From NCBI GenBank assembly GCA_900766135.1, contig CAAFUF010000003.1:186001-250000 (forward strand): a stretch of 64,000 bases of DNA, read 5' to 3'. Origin of the DNA: Paenibacillaceae bacterium. GTDB lineage: Bacteria > Bacillota > Bacilli > Paenibacillales > Paenibacillaceae. A program made the translations under genes and the position numbers. The notes under the pieces are model-generated. The model was not told the origin of the DNA. It did not search any database and saw nothing but the letters and a program-made list of their open reading frames with translations. Numbering within the stretch: position 1 is the stretch's first letter; the number at the start of each line of letters is the position of its first letter. Shown here piece after piece: positions 34,544 through 42,773 of this stretch.

Positions 34544-36634
34544 TCACAATTTTTGAAGCTGTTCAAAATACAAGCTCATTTGTTCGAAGCTCATCCAGAT
34601 CAGCGGAACGACCAAATAGGCGAATACGAGCGCATACATCGGGGTAAACCCGATCATCCGGCCCCAACCGGCTTTGGCATCCAAAGATTTCTCGTAATCC
34701 AACCGTCGCCGCTCGAATTGATAGGACATATCGCTGTCGAGGTCGTCGAAGGCGTCGGCAACCGTAAGCTTCTCCGAAGCCAGCAGCAGCTTGTCCGCCA
34801 AACGCTGGAATTCCTCCAGCACAACCTCTCTCTTCAGTTCGAGCAGCGCATCTTCAGGGCTATGTGCGTAGTTCAGCAGGCATTTTTGCATAGGCAACCG
34901 AAAGATCACGGCATAAGAAGCCAGCCATTCCAGGATTTCTTCCGGTGAGATCCGCTCCAGCTCCCGCAAGATGGCGATCAACGTCAGCATTTGATACACC
35001 TCGTGGCGCATATCCATCAGCCGCACCCAACGTTGAAATAGCAGCGTCCAAAGCGGCAACTGGTAACCGACCAGCCCGGCCAGAAGAGCCAGGCCAACCT
35101 CCCACCATTTGAGATTCTCCCGATTCCAGCGCTCCAGTTTGTCCATAATCCGGCGGGCGGCCTCGGATAAATCCTCACGGGCGATCCCGGCTTCGGCATT
35201 CGTCTGCAGCGCGGAGACGGAGCGGGCGATCGCGTCATAGCCAGCCTTAGCTGACATCTTTAACCCCCGCATGACCGCAGCATCCCTTTCGGCATCCTGA
35301 CGTCCGGCCTCGATTGCCTCCTTGGGTAAAGCGCCGAAAATGGAGGGCGCGGCCGGAGGCTCCGTCAATATGCGCTGCTGCGCCAGATGGTGGAGCACAA
35401 GGAACGCGCCAAGTGTAAGGATTAGGCTTAGGGCAAAGGCGTTGATCCGCCTGACCTGAAACCATTCGACCCGCAGCCGATGATTCGTTTCCTTCAGCAG
35501 TTGGGATAGACGATGATAAGCCAGGGAATCGGACGATGGAACAAACCGGCGGCAGAAACGGCCAAGCGCTCCATGGGCATACACCCTCGCCTCCCACGGT
35601 CTCTTCGCCGGTTTGGCTCGATAAGCCGATTCTTCTTCACTCTTGAGTTTTTGCAGCAGCACATAACTGAACAGAATGATCAGAAAAAGTCCGGCCTTGA
35701 TCAACATTCCCGCTTTGCTTAAATAAAACGAGTCCATCAGGGGGAAATGACCTCTGGCCCACATCTCAACCGGCTTCGTAAAAAAGATCGGCAACAAAGC
35801 GATGATATGCAGCCCTTTTAACAGATAGTCCAGCCGTTTTTTTCGGATCAGCTCCAGTTGGACTTCACCGGTCAAGCGGCTGATGCCGCGCAGGTACACG
35901 GAACCTTCCGCGCGTTTCCGGTCGCCGTATTCCGACACCAGCCGGGAAATGCCGGCGAAAGCTTTCAAATAGCGGCTTGGCGCGATTTCATAATACTTCT
36001 CCAGAGCCTCGTCAGGATGAGTGTCCCCTAACGCTTCACCGATCAAATGGGCATGAACCCCGATCTCGCGGCCCATCGTCTCCCCGGCTTCCTCAATTGC
36101 ATCGGTCACCATGCCGTGCCGTTGATAAGCATGCCGGACAGCGGCATAGAACTCGAGCAACTGCTCCAGCAGCTTCGTTTCCAATCGGTTCACGTAACCG
36201 TCGAGCAACAAACCCTGAAGGACGGCGGCCGCAATCAACAGCGACAGAAAAAACAACAGATCGGGATTCAGCGCAGTAAGCGACACTATGGAGGCCGCCA
36301 AGGTCCCCGTGATCCCGTAGGCGAACTTCATCGTTTGGCGCCTCAGCTCCGGCTCGTCATAAGGGTGAATGACGCCTAAACGCGCCCGGATTTTTCCGGC
36401 ATAATTCCTTAGGAGGGGGACTTTCATCCACACGGCATGAGACGTAAGCAAGAACGCGGAAACCCGCAGTTTAATCCAGCGCATCGGTTGATCGGCGGAT
36501 GTACCGGCAGGCCCCCAAGCATCCGCCCAGAGCGGATTGTCCCTTTTTCCGAGCAACTGACCCGCAGCGTATAATCCGGCGCATCCGCACAAAGAGATTC
36601 CCAGCACCAGCAATAGGATCGTCCTAAGCTCCAA
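34544..36634 (-). CDS. Fused TadB-TadC-like (GspF-family) membrane platform protein
   Basis: A 696-aa inner-membrane protein that should form the platform on which the ATPase drives pilus assembly. It has two copies of the type II secretion F-like domain: one in the first half (about 160-330, with a helix pair around YAYGITGTLAA), the second in the last third (about 510-690, ending in helix YALVFAYLVVPLIW). In Tad systems these are usually two proteins, TadB and TadC. The start is the TTG at 36634, with GGGGGGAG upstream, overlapping the ATPase stop codon by 11 nt; a longer open frame exists but reaches into the ATPase gene. Confidence 0.75.
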   Translation of the reverse strand: MELRTILLLVLGISLCGCAGLYAAGQLLGKRDNPLWADAWGPAGTSADQPMRWIKLRVSAFLLTSHAVWMKVPLLRNYAGKIRARLGVIHPYDEPELRRQTMKFAYGITGTLAASIVSLTALNPDLLFFLSLLIAAAVLQGLLLDGYVNRLETKLLEQLLEFYAAVRHAYQRHGMVTDAIEEAGETMGREIGVHAHLIGEALGDTHPDEALEKYYEIAPSRYLKAFAGISRLVSEYGDRKRAEGSVYLRGISRLTGEVQLELIRKKRLDYLLKGLHIIALLPIFFTKPVEMWARGHFPLMDSFYLSKAGMLIKAGLFLIILFSYVLLQKLKSEEESAYRAKPAKRPWEARVYAHGALGRFCRRFVPSSDSLAYHRLSQLLKETNHRLRVEWFQVRRINAFALSLILTLGAFLVLHHLAQQRILTEPPAAPSIFGALPKEAIEAGRQDAERDAAVMRGLKMSAKAGYDAIARSVSALQTNAEAGIAREDLSEAARRIMDKLERWNRENLKWWEVGLALLAGLVGYQLPLWTLLFQRWVRLMDMRHEVYQMLTLIAILRELERISPEEILEWLASYAVIFRLPMQKCLLNYAHSPEDALLELKREVVLEEFQRLADKLLLASEKLTVADAFDDLDSDMSYQFERRRLDYEKSLDAKAGWGRMIGFTPMYALVFAYLVVPLIWMSFEQMSLYFEQLQKL

Positions 36635-38513
36635 CCGTCTCCCCCCAATACGAGCCGACAAACCGCTCGAATTCCGCGGCGTCTTCCGGGAGCATCTCCC
36701 GGGCCATGGCCTCACGGGATTTGAGCGTCATCGGCTGAAGGGCAACATAACGCCCGTTCCGATACTCCATGATCACCCGCTCCTCATAACCTCTCTGATG
36801 GCCCCGATTCGACCCGTGCAGCGCAGCGGACGCCAGATCCTGATCCTCCAAGTCTGGTGCATCCTCCAGTCCCCGCCGGCAGCATTCCGTTATCCGTTCG
36901 ATATAACGTCGGCCCGTCATGTCGCGACGCAGGTGGATGTCGAAGTCGATGACCGAAGCCACTTGCAGTTCGGCGATCCGTTCGTCGCGGAATACGCCGG
37001 TTTTCAGCAGCGAGTTGCGCAGCGACTCGATCAGGTCGCGGAACGTTTTGGCGTGATGTGTAAACAAGGTGAACAGGCTGGCAACCTGCGCCATTTGCAC
37101 CATCCAGGAGGCAACCTCATCGGTCGCCACTTCGCCAAGGATGTGGACGGTGCCGTCCGTCTTTTTCTGCAAGTCCAATGCCGCCTGTCCGCTCACGTAA
37201 TCGGTTTCCCGGAAGCTTAGAATATTGCGTCCGCTGTATAAACGACGCAGATGAAGCTCGAAAGACATTTCCTGCACCCGCAGTGTATAGGAGGCGTAAA
37301 TATGTTTCACCATCGCCATCAGCAGCGTTGTTTTGCCCGAGCCTTGCGATCCGGTGATCGAAGTAATCCGGCTGCCCTTCATGAGATATTTCAGCAATCC
37401 CAAGGGCAGCTCGGCATATTCGCCTTGAATCAATTGATCCAGCGAAGCGCCGAGCGGATCGAACTTCCGCACGAAAAAAGCCCATGTCTCCGCAAACGGC
37501 GGCCGAACGACCACGATCCGCGAACCGTCCTTCATTTCGTTCACCTTATATCCGTTCACCTCCGACAATTGACCCGGCAGATTAAACTTGTAAATGTTTT
37601 GGCAAACGCGCTTCAGCTCCGCTTCGCTGCCGAACGACAGAAATGCAAGGCGAATGCTCTTGCCTTTGAAGAAGATCCAGACGCTGTCCCAAGCACGGGT
37701 GATCCGTTCGCCATCCTCGTCAAACCCAGGCTCGGCCCTTTCGCTCAATCCATATCCCAAGCCGAGGTTATCTAGGGGCATGATCTCCGCATAATTGCCC
37801 GGAATCCCGCTGACTCCCCCGCTTAGTCCGTCGATCCGCATTTCCCGCAGCTCGTCCACCACCGAAAAGCCTTTGTACAATTGATACACACGCTGGACCA
37901 CGAGGTCCAGCTTTTCCTGGAACGTAAGCGCGCGGTACTCCAAGAAAAAGACGCGGTCTATGTCTTCGCCGGTCATTTCATAGACCGGAGAGCCCTCAGC
38001 CGTTTTTGGCGGTTTTGGCTCATCGAGCGAATAGTCTTCCAACATTTGCGTCAACCCGTCGGCACCATACCGCTGTTTATATAGGTACAGCACGATGTCG
38101 AAGCGGTCTTGAACGGTTAACAACTCCCGTTGCTGAAACGGCAGGATCCGGTCGATATTTTGTTCGTTGATTCCATAATCCCCCGCTAACATGTCGCGGA
38201 TAAACGCCTTAACATACAGCTTATCCTGGGAATTCCCATACGAGCAGCCTCGAAGTGCCTGACGAAGTTCTGCCCGAGCCTTAGCCTTGCGGTTCCAAGC
38301 TTCCTCGCTCATCCCCCAGTCCTGGCCGGCCGAGCGGCTGAGTTCATGCAGCCTTTCCTTGACGTAGGGCACAATTGACGAAAGCTCGTAACGATTTTGA
38401 CCGGTCAGTCCCTCCATCCCCTTTACCCCCGTCGCAAGGGCTTTCCGCCATATCCATAACAGCGTCACCAGGACCAGGAGCGTCATCAACAAACCGTTAA
38501 TCCACCCATTCAC
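36624..38513 (-). CDS. TadA/CpaF-like secretion ATPase with an N-terminal membrane helix
   Basis: A 629-aa ATPase that powers pilus assembly. The P-loop is GSQGSGKT (388-395), the Walker B-like strand is TVHILGEV (about 455-462), and a His box occurs as FTHHAKT. The N-terminal domain (about 130-370) matches the CpaF/TadA N-terminal fold. Unusually, the first 22 residues form a membrane helix, whereas CpaF is normally cytoplasmic and soluble. GTG 38513 is preferred as start. It overlaps the TadB-TadC fusion gene and follows the P-loop-degenerate ParA-like gene by a few nucleotides. Confidence 0.85.
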   Translation of the reverse strand: MNGWINGLLMTLLVLVTLLWIWRKALATGVKGMEGLTGQNRYELSSIVPYVKERLHELSRSAGQDWGMSEEAWNRKAKARAELRQALRGCSYGNSQDKLYVKAFIRDMLAGDYGINEQNIDRILPFQQRELLTVQDRFDIVLYLYKQRYGADGLTQMLEDYSLDEPKPPKTAEGSPVYEMTGEDIDRVFFLEYRALTFQEKLDLVVQRVYQLYKGFSVVDELREMRIDGLSGGVSGIPGNYAEIMPLDNLGLGYGLSERAEPGFDEDGERITRAWDSVWIFFKGKSIRLAFLSFGSEAELKRVCQNIYKFNLPGQLSEVNGYKVNEMKDGSRIVVVRPPFAETWAFFVRKFDPLGASLDQLIQGEYAELPLGLLKYLMKGSRITSITGSQGSGKTTLLMAMVKHIYASYTLRVQEMSFELHLRRLYSGRNILSFRETDYVSGQAALDLQKKTDGTVHILGEVATDEVASWMVQMAQVASLFTLFTHHAKTFRDLIESLRNSLLKTGVFRDERIAELQVASVIDFDIHLRRDMTGRRYIERITECCRRGLEDAPDLEDQDLASAALHGSNRGHQRGYEERVIMEYRNGRYVALQPMTLKSREAMAREMLPEDAAEFERFVGSYWGETVGA

Positions 38514-38516
38514 ATC

Positions 38517-39359
38517 CTATGCCCCCTTCTCCTTTAGAGTAGCGGCCGCGCCGTCTTCCACCGCAATTTCCATCAGCTTGTTCCCCAATTCGCGGTACCC
38601 TTTGAGCAGAAGCTCGCGACTACCGCCCCGTTTCGGCCAGAGCGGAAATTTGCGAAAATAGGTTAAGATATCCCGATCGTTCCAGGCATCGGAGAACTCG
38701 GTATGATGCGGGATTCCGATCATCGGCAGCGAAACAGGGTAACGACGCTTCACATTGTTTATCCCCCAACGGGACCGGGGATCAAAGGGCGACAGGACAA
38801 GAATCAGCTTCATCTTGGGATCGTTAAGAAAGGGGGCCAATTCCTCATACCGCTCGTCCAGGATTCCGAGCCGGTGCGGCAGCACCGCAACGAGCACGTC
38901 GCCTTCCCGTTGTTTCTGAAGCACTTCGCTTAACTGCTGGCCGTGAGCCGGCAAGATTAAAATGTCGTACGATTGATCCGCCACGGCCAGCAGCTCGGCG
39001 ATGTCCTTCTTCTCAACTGCCTTCCAGCCCGAATCGCCTAAACACGTCCCGCATGCGAGATCAAGGCGGCCGCGCAGCAGCGGGACGGTATAATCGGCAA
39101 AATTGGTTCGCGAAAGACGGCCGCTCGCCTGCAGACGGAGCAGCGCATCAAGGCCATGCTCCGGGATCGCCTCTCCCCCGTAAGTATCACCGTGCAAGCG
39201 GACGGTTTGTCGTATTCCTTCCTCCAAGCCGAAGCCGGCAGGTCCTTCATTAACCAGGAGCAGCCGCTGCGGAAATCGCAAACCAAGCGTTATCGCCGTA
39301 GCCACGGAAGCTTCTGCGGCTCCGCCTAAACCGCCGTCCCAGAAGACAAGTCGGCTCAT
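38517..39359 (-). CDS. ParA/TadZ-like protein with degenerate P-loop
   Basis: A 280-aa protein. The N-terminus reads LVFWDGGLGGAAEAS, with the layout of a deviant Walker A box (KGGxGKTT) but lacking the lysines; the following helix ATAITLGLRF and strand LLLVNEG fit the MinD/ParA fold. Internal strands (DILILPAHG, LVAVLPHRLG) also match. It is likely a TadZ/CpaE-like localisation factor that has lost ATP hydrolysis. ATG 39359 overlaps the stop of the preceding gene and has GGAGAGGAG upstream. Function is inferred from the locus. Confidence 0.68.
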   Translation of the reverse strand: MSRLVFWDGGLGGAAEASVATAITLGLRFPQRLLLVNEGPAGFGLEEGIRQTVRLHGDTYGGEAIPEHGLDALLRLQASGRLSRTNFADYTVPLLRGRLDLACGTCLGDSGWKAVEKKDIAELLAVADQSYDILILPAHGQQLSEVLQKQREGDVLVAVLPHRLGILDERYEELAPFLNDPKMKLILVLSPFDPRSRWGINNVKRRYPVSLPMIGIPHHTEFSDAWNDRDILTYFRKFPLWPKRGGSRELLLKGYRELGNKLMEIAVEDGAAATLKEKGA

Positions 39360-40075
39360 GCTTGTCTCCTCTCCGCCCGGCGAACGGCCCGCTTGGCGAT
39401 GGCAGGGTCCCAATCCGCCAGCTCGCGCAGCAGTTGGCGCAGGGCTCTTTTATACGAACGTGAAAGGCTTCCGAGACGAAGCCGTTGAGTATGTTCGTTC
39501 TCCAGTTGGACTGCCAGGTTGGACTCGTTCCAAGGGATGCACAGTTCTGCAGAGCGCCACTCCAGCGGAAGATCATCTAGCAACCCCAAGATGAATCGAC
39601 TGTTCACGCCGCTGTCGACGGTCCGGATAAAAACCGGTCGAACAGCCATCCCGCGCAGCTGGGGCCAGAGATGAAACAAGCTGCGGAACCACTGCGCGCT
39701 GGCCTCTACCTCGTATCGATCGAACGACGTGACCCAGACGATTTCATCCACGGAGGCGAACATCTCCGGGGTGAGACCCTGAAGCGTGTCAACATCCTGC
39801 AATTCATAATCGTATTCGTTAGCAACTCCTGCACCTTCACTGCTCTGTTTCGCGGATGAGAGGTTCGAGAAACTCGACATTCCCCACGCAACGTCAAAAC
39901 CGTAAAACTCCGTTAACGGGAGATACCAATCCCCTCCGCCTATCGAATACCGGTATTTGCTGTTTTCCGTGCCGTCCGTTAGCAACACTTTGGAACCGGC
40001 TGCGGCCAACGCGCTGCATAAATACAATACAAGGTCGCGCTTATCGCTTTTCCCTACGAACAACCATCGCTTCAC
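39356..40075 (-). CDS. Second ParA/CpaE-like protein with degenerate P-loop
   Basis: A 239-aa protein. The N-terminal strand-loop-helix WLFVGKSDKRDLVLYLCSAL occupies the place of a ParA Walker A box but is not a consensus P-loop; the next strand KVLLTDG fits the fold. Later strands such as EIVWVTSFD and the phosphate-type region are recognisable only loosely. I place the GTG start at 40075, with GAGAGGAG upstream, rather than the in-frame 40093. Two such proteins in tandem suggests paralogous non-catalytic partners for the ATPase or kinase. Role inferred. Confidence 0.65.
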   Translation of the reverse strand: MKRWLFVGKSDKRDLVLYLCSALAAAGSKVLLTDGTENSKYRYSIGGGDWYLPLTEFYGFDVAWGMSSFSNLSSAKQSSEGAGVANEYDYELQDVDTLQGLTPEMFASVDEIVWVTSFDRYEVEASAQWFRSLFHLWPQLRGMAVRPVFIRTVDSGVNSRFILGLLDDLPLEWRSAELCIPWNESNLAVQLENEHTQRLRLGSLSRSYKRALRQLLRELADWDPAIAKRAVRRAERRQA

Positions 40076-40089
40076 GCTATACTCTCCTC

Positions 40090-41046
40090 TCATTTCGCCG
40101 GATCGAGCTCAAACCGGTCGGATTCCGCCGACGTTCCGTTCGAGACGAGCCTACCTGGCGGGATACTTCCGTCCTGGGCGGCCGATGGCGAACGCTGGCC
40201 CTGCGCCTGGCTGCTCGCGAATTCGGAGGCTCTCTGCGGCGACATCGATAATAAGTCACTTTCCAGCCCGGAACGTGCGGCGTTGCTGAGACGAAGCGAC
40301 TGCTCCGCTTTCTGCACGATATTCGGGTCTTTGCGGATCAACTCCATGACGCCTTCATTAACCGGGTATGTCGGGACCGGCTTGCCTTGCAGATTCGGTT
40401 CGACATAGGCGAGCGCATAGATCGAGGCTTTATGTAAATAGGCGTCCACGATCGCGCTCGACAGCGAGAGAATTTCCGCTTCGCCAAGCGTCACCGTCAA
40501 CGTTTCGGAGTTCAGGGTTTCCACCTTCTTTTTCGATAGCAAAATATAATCCTGTCCGGTCGGAAATTGGATGCGGATGTCGATGGCGTCCTGTTCCTTC
40601 AACGCCTGGGGAAGCTGGACGAAAGCCATTTCCCGCCAACGCAAATCATCCGGGATCGGCCCCTCCTCATAAAGCAGCGTTTCCGTCAGAGGTGTCAGCG
40701 AACGCAATGAAATTTTCGCGTATTTCCCCGCAATTTCTTCCTGCGATTTCAAGAGATCCGCAGGCATGCTATCGGCAGGCAGCTCCACCCGTTTCAAATC
40801 GCCTGCCCCGATCCGGTTGCCGGCAGGAATATCCCGCGTGGGTACCCATCCCTGTATCATCCGCTGCTGGGCCTGATAGCGAAAGCTGGCGAGCTGTCCT
40901 TCATATTCCTGAACCATAGCGCTCCTTGCGGCATGGAATTGTTTTTCCCGCACCATAATAACCCCCGTAAACGCCGCGCCCGCAGCAATTGCTCCAATGA
41001 GTCCGGATAGAAGCAGCTGTTTGGTTTTCTGCCTAAATCTTGGCAT
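40090..41046 (-). CDS. CpaB/RcpC-like SAF-domain pilus assembly protein
   Basis: A 318-aa protein anchored by one N-terminal helix (about 9-27, LLSGLIGAIAAGAAFTG). A SAF domain follows (WVPTRDIPAGNRIGAGDLKRVELP, about 60-85), as in CpaB/RcpC, which in Tad systems is a periplasmic or external assembly factor. In this Gram-positive cell it would sit on the outer face of the membrane. The tail (about 250-318) is low-complexity, rich in Ser, Gln and Pro. I choose ATG 41046; a longer open frame upstream is likely non-coding, since it lacks a ribosome site and reaches into the kinase gene. Confidence 0.78.
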   Translation of the reverse strand: MPRFRQKTKQLLLSGLIGAIAAGAAFTGVIMVREKQFHAARSAMVQEYEGQLASFRYQAQQRMIQGWVPTRDIPAGNRIGAGDLKRVELPADSMPADLLKSQEEIAGKYAKISLRSLTPLTETLLYEEGPIPDDLRWREMAFVQLPQALKEQDAIDIRIQFPTGQDYILLSKKKVETLNSETLTVTLGEAEILSLSSAIVDAYLHKASIYALAYVEPNLQGKPVPTYPVNEGVMELIRKDPNIVQKAEQSLRLSNAARSGLESDLLSMSPQRASEFASSQAQGQRSPSAAQDGSIPPGRLVSNGTSAESDRFELDPAK

Positions 41047-41065
41047 AGGTTTATCCACATCCTTT

Positions 41066-42595
41066 CTAAGTTTGGGGTTTGACGAGAAACCTGAGCCCCG
41101 TCCGTTTGGGCTTGGCCAGCAGGCTCCCGCAAACCTCCTGCAACAGGTTAGACATCGGGGCTGCAGGATCAAACGGATTCGGATCTGCGGGAAGACCGTA
41201 TACGCTCTTTGTGCGCAGTGCTTTCCGGATCCGCCGCAAGCCGTCGTTTGAAGCAAACGGCACGCAGAACCTCCATGCAGGGGGGATCTGCCCCCCGCCA
41301 CTCAAGTGGTAAGCGAAACGCTCCAGCTCCTCGGCCTTCCACGCCGCCCCGGAACCTACGATGACGGAAAGGTCCGCGCGGAGAAATTCCTCTATCAGGT
41401 CTTTGCTTTGGCCGGTCCCCAAGTCGCACACGACGCAGCCGAAGCCCTCCGACAACAACGTAATGAATTCCGAACGGGATGTCGGTTTGGCGTAAACCAC
41501 TTGGCCGATACGGAAGCGGCCCCGTTGACTCCCGTTTGCTGCGGAAGTTTCCTCTTCCAGGAGCCGTGCCATACGGAAAAAAGCCGAAGCCTTGGGATTC
41601 ATCTCCACGATCGCGATCTTCTTGTAGCTGCGGGCCAGCAGATGTGCGAGGGCGATGGCCGTGTGGGTCGCCCCTGCCCCGGTGGAGGCACCAACTACGC
41701 TGATCAAAACCGGACGGCCATTGTACTCGATGTCGTCAAGCATCGGGACGGTCGCCCCTGGTTTCGCGGCGGAACTAAGCGCTCCGGACGGTCGCAGCAG
41801 CAGCGCAGCTAAGGCTTCGCTCACCTCCTCGGCCGAAGCAAACCGGTCTTCGGGCCGGACCTGCAGCAACCGGGTCACGATGGGCCGAAGCCGCTCGCAT
41901 CCTTGCTCTCGCAATGCCGCCGCCGCTTCGGAAGTCCAGACTGGAAACCGGCCTCCCGTCCCCATATAGAGAAGAACCGCGCCGAAGGAATAGAGATCGG
42001 TTCGCGCGTCGCTTTGACGATCGCCATATTGCTCCGGCGCAGCAAAGCCGACCGTCCCCAGTTGCACCGTATCTTCCGTTTTGCCGGATGAAAACATGCG
42101 CGCAATGCCGAAGTCCACGAATCGAAGCTCGCCTTTGTCGTCGACCAGCAAATTGGCCGGTTTGACGTCCCGGTGGATAACCGGCGGCTCATGCCGATGC
42201 AAATACCGCAGACCTTCGGCGATTTGAAGGCCGAAGCGGATCAGCAGTTCCAGCGGCAGCCGCCCTTCCCTAGCGCGAATGAATTGGTCCAACGGCACGC
42301 CCTGGATATAGTCCATAACCATATAGGAATAACCGTCCCGGTCGGGATCGATGAAGTCGACGATCCGCGGCAGCCGGAAATGATTCAGCGTAATTAACAG
42401 CTTGACCTCCTTGGCAACGGATACGGGCTCTCCGGGGACGGTCAAGCATTCCTTTACGGCCCAAGTCTTCCCCGGTAGCTTCAGATCCTCGGCCAAATAG
42501 ACCCGGCTCATGCCGCCTTGCCCGACGATACGTTCGATCCGATAACGTCCGGCCAGCAAGTCGCCCGTTGCGAGCTTGGGAACGAATCTCGCCAT
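41066..42595 (-). CDS. Hanks-type Ser/Thr protein kinase fused to a CpaE/ParA-like domain
   Basis: A 509-aa protein, first gene of the Tad-like operon. Residues about 18-265 are a complete eukaryotic-like kinase: Gly-rich loop GQGGMS (25-30), Lys48 in WAVKE, catalytic HRDVKPANLL (Asp143), DFG (161-163) and APE (186-188). Residues about 295-509 form a ParA/CpaE-type domain with the deviant P-loop VVGASTGAGATHT in which the usual Lys is Ala/Thr, followed by the strand KIAIVEMNPKA. There is no membrane helix. AAAGGAGGAG precedes ATG 42595. It likely senses or controls pilus assembly by phosphorylation. A kinase-CpaE fusion is not a standard part of Tad systems. Confidence 0.87.
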   Translation of the reverse strand: MARFVPKLATGDLLAGRYRIERIVGQGGMSRVYLAEDLKLPGKTWAVKECLTVPGEPVSVAKEVKLLITLNHFRLPRIVDFIDPDRDGYSYMVMDYIQGVPLDQFIRAREGRLPLELLIRFGLQIAEGLRYLHRHEPPVIHRDVKPANLLVDDKGELRFVDFGIARMFSSGKTEDTVQLGTVGFAAPEQYGDRQSDARTDLYSFGAVLLYMGTGGRFPVWTSEAAAALREQGCERLRPIVTRLLQVRPEDRFASAEEVSEALAALLLRPSGALSSAAKPGATVPMLDDIEYNGRPVLISVVGASTGAGATHTAIALAHLLARSYKKIAIVEMNPKASAFFRMARLLEEETSAANGSQRGRFRIGQVVYAKPTSRSEFITLLSEGFGCVVCDLGTGQSKDLIEEFLRADLSVIVGSGAAWKAEELERFAYHLSGGGQIPPAWRFCVPFASNDGLRRIRKALRTKSVYGLPADPNPFDPAAPMSNLLQEVCGSLLAKPKRTGLRFLVKPQT

Positions 42596-42616
42596 GACTC
42601 CTCCTTTCCTGAACGC

Positions 42617-42697
42617 AAAAAAGGGAAAGCTCCTCGTCATTCCTCGGCCGATCGGCCAAGCGTAATGACTGGGGATGCTTTCCCTATTGCGGTCATT
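42617..42697 (-). promoter_or_regulatory. Leader with terminator and competing pairing (putative attenuator)
   Basis: In the minus-strand RNA AGGGAAAGC (42685-42677) pairs with GCTTTCCCT (42630-42622), followed by a U-run (42622-42617). Inside are GTCATT (42669-42664) with AATGAC (42641-42636) and the palindrome GGCCGATCGGCC (42657-42646). A second AATGAC copy at 42697-42692 could pair with the same GTCATT and so disrupt the terminator. The U-run ends 21 nt before the kinase ATG, leaving no room for a promoter between. Confidence 0.7.
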
Positions 42698-42713
42698 GTA
42701 TAATTTTGGAATC

Positions 42714-42742
42714 AGTATAGGACGGCTGGCGCCAAATGTAAA
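42714..42742 (-). promoter_or_regulatory. Promoter of the Tad-like operon
   Basis: On the minus strand TTTACA (42742-42737), a 17-nt spacer, and TATACT (42719-42714). Transcription would start near 42707, giving a leader of about 110 nt ahead of the kinase start. Confidence 0.75.
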
Positions 42743-42773
42743 GCATTTTTTTCAAAGCAATTCATTCACGCCA

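Noticed and set aside
42596..42742. Cyclic-di-GMP riboswitch controlling the Tad-like operon
   Set aside because: The leader lacks the conserved GEMM core and receptor sequences; only a terminator and a competing stem are visible.
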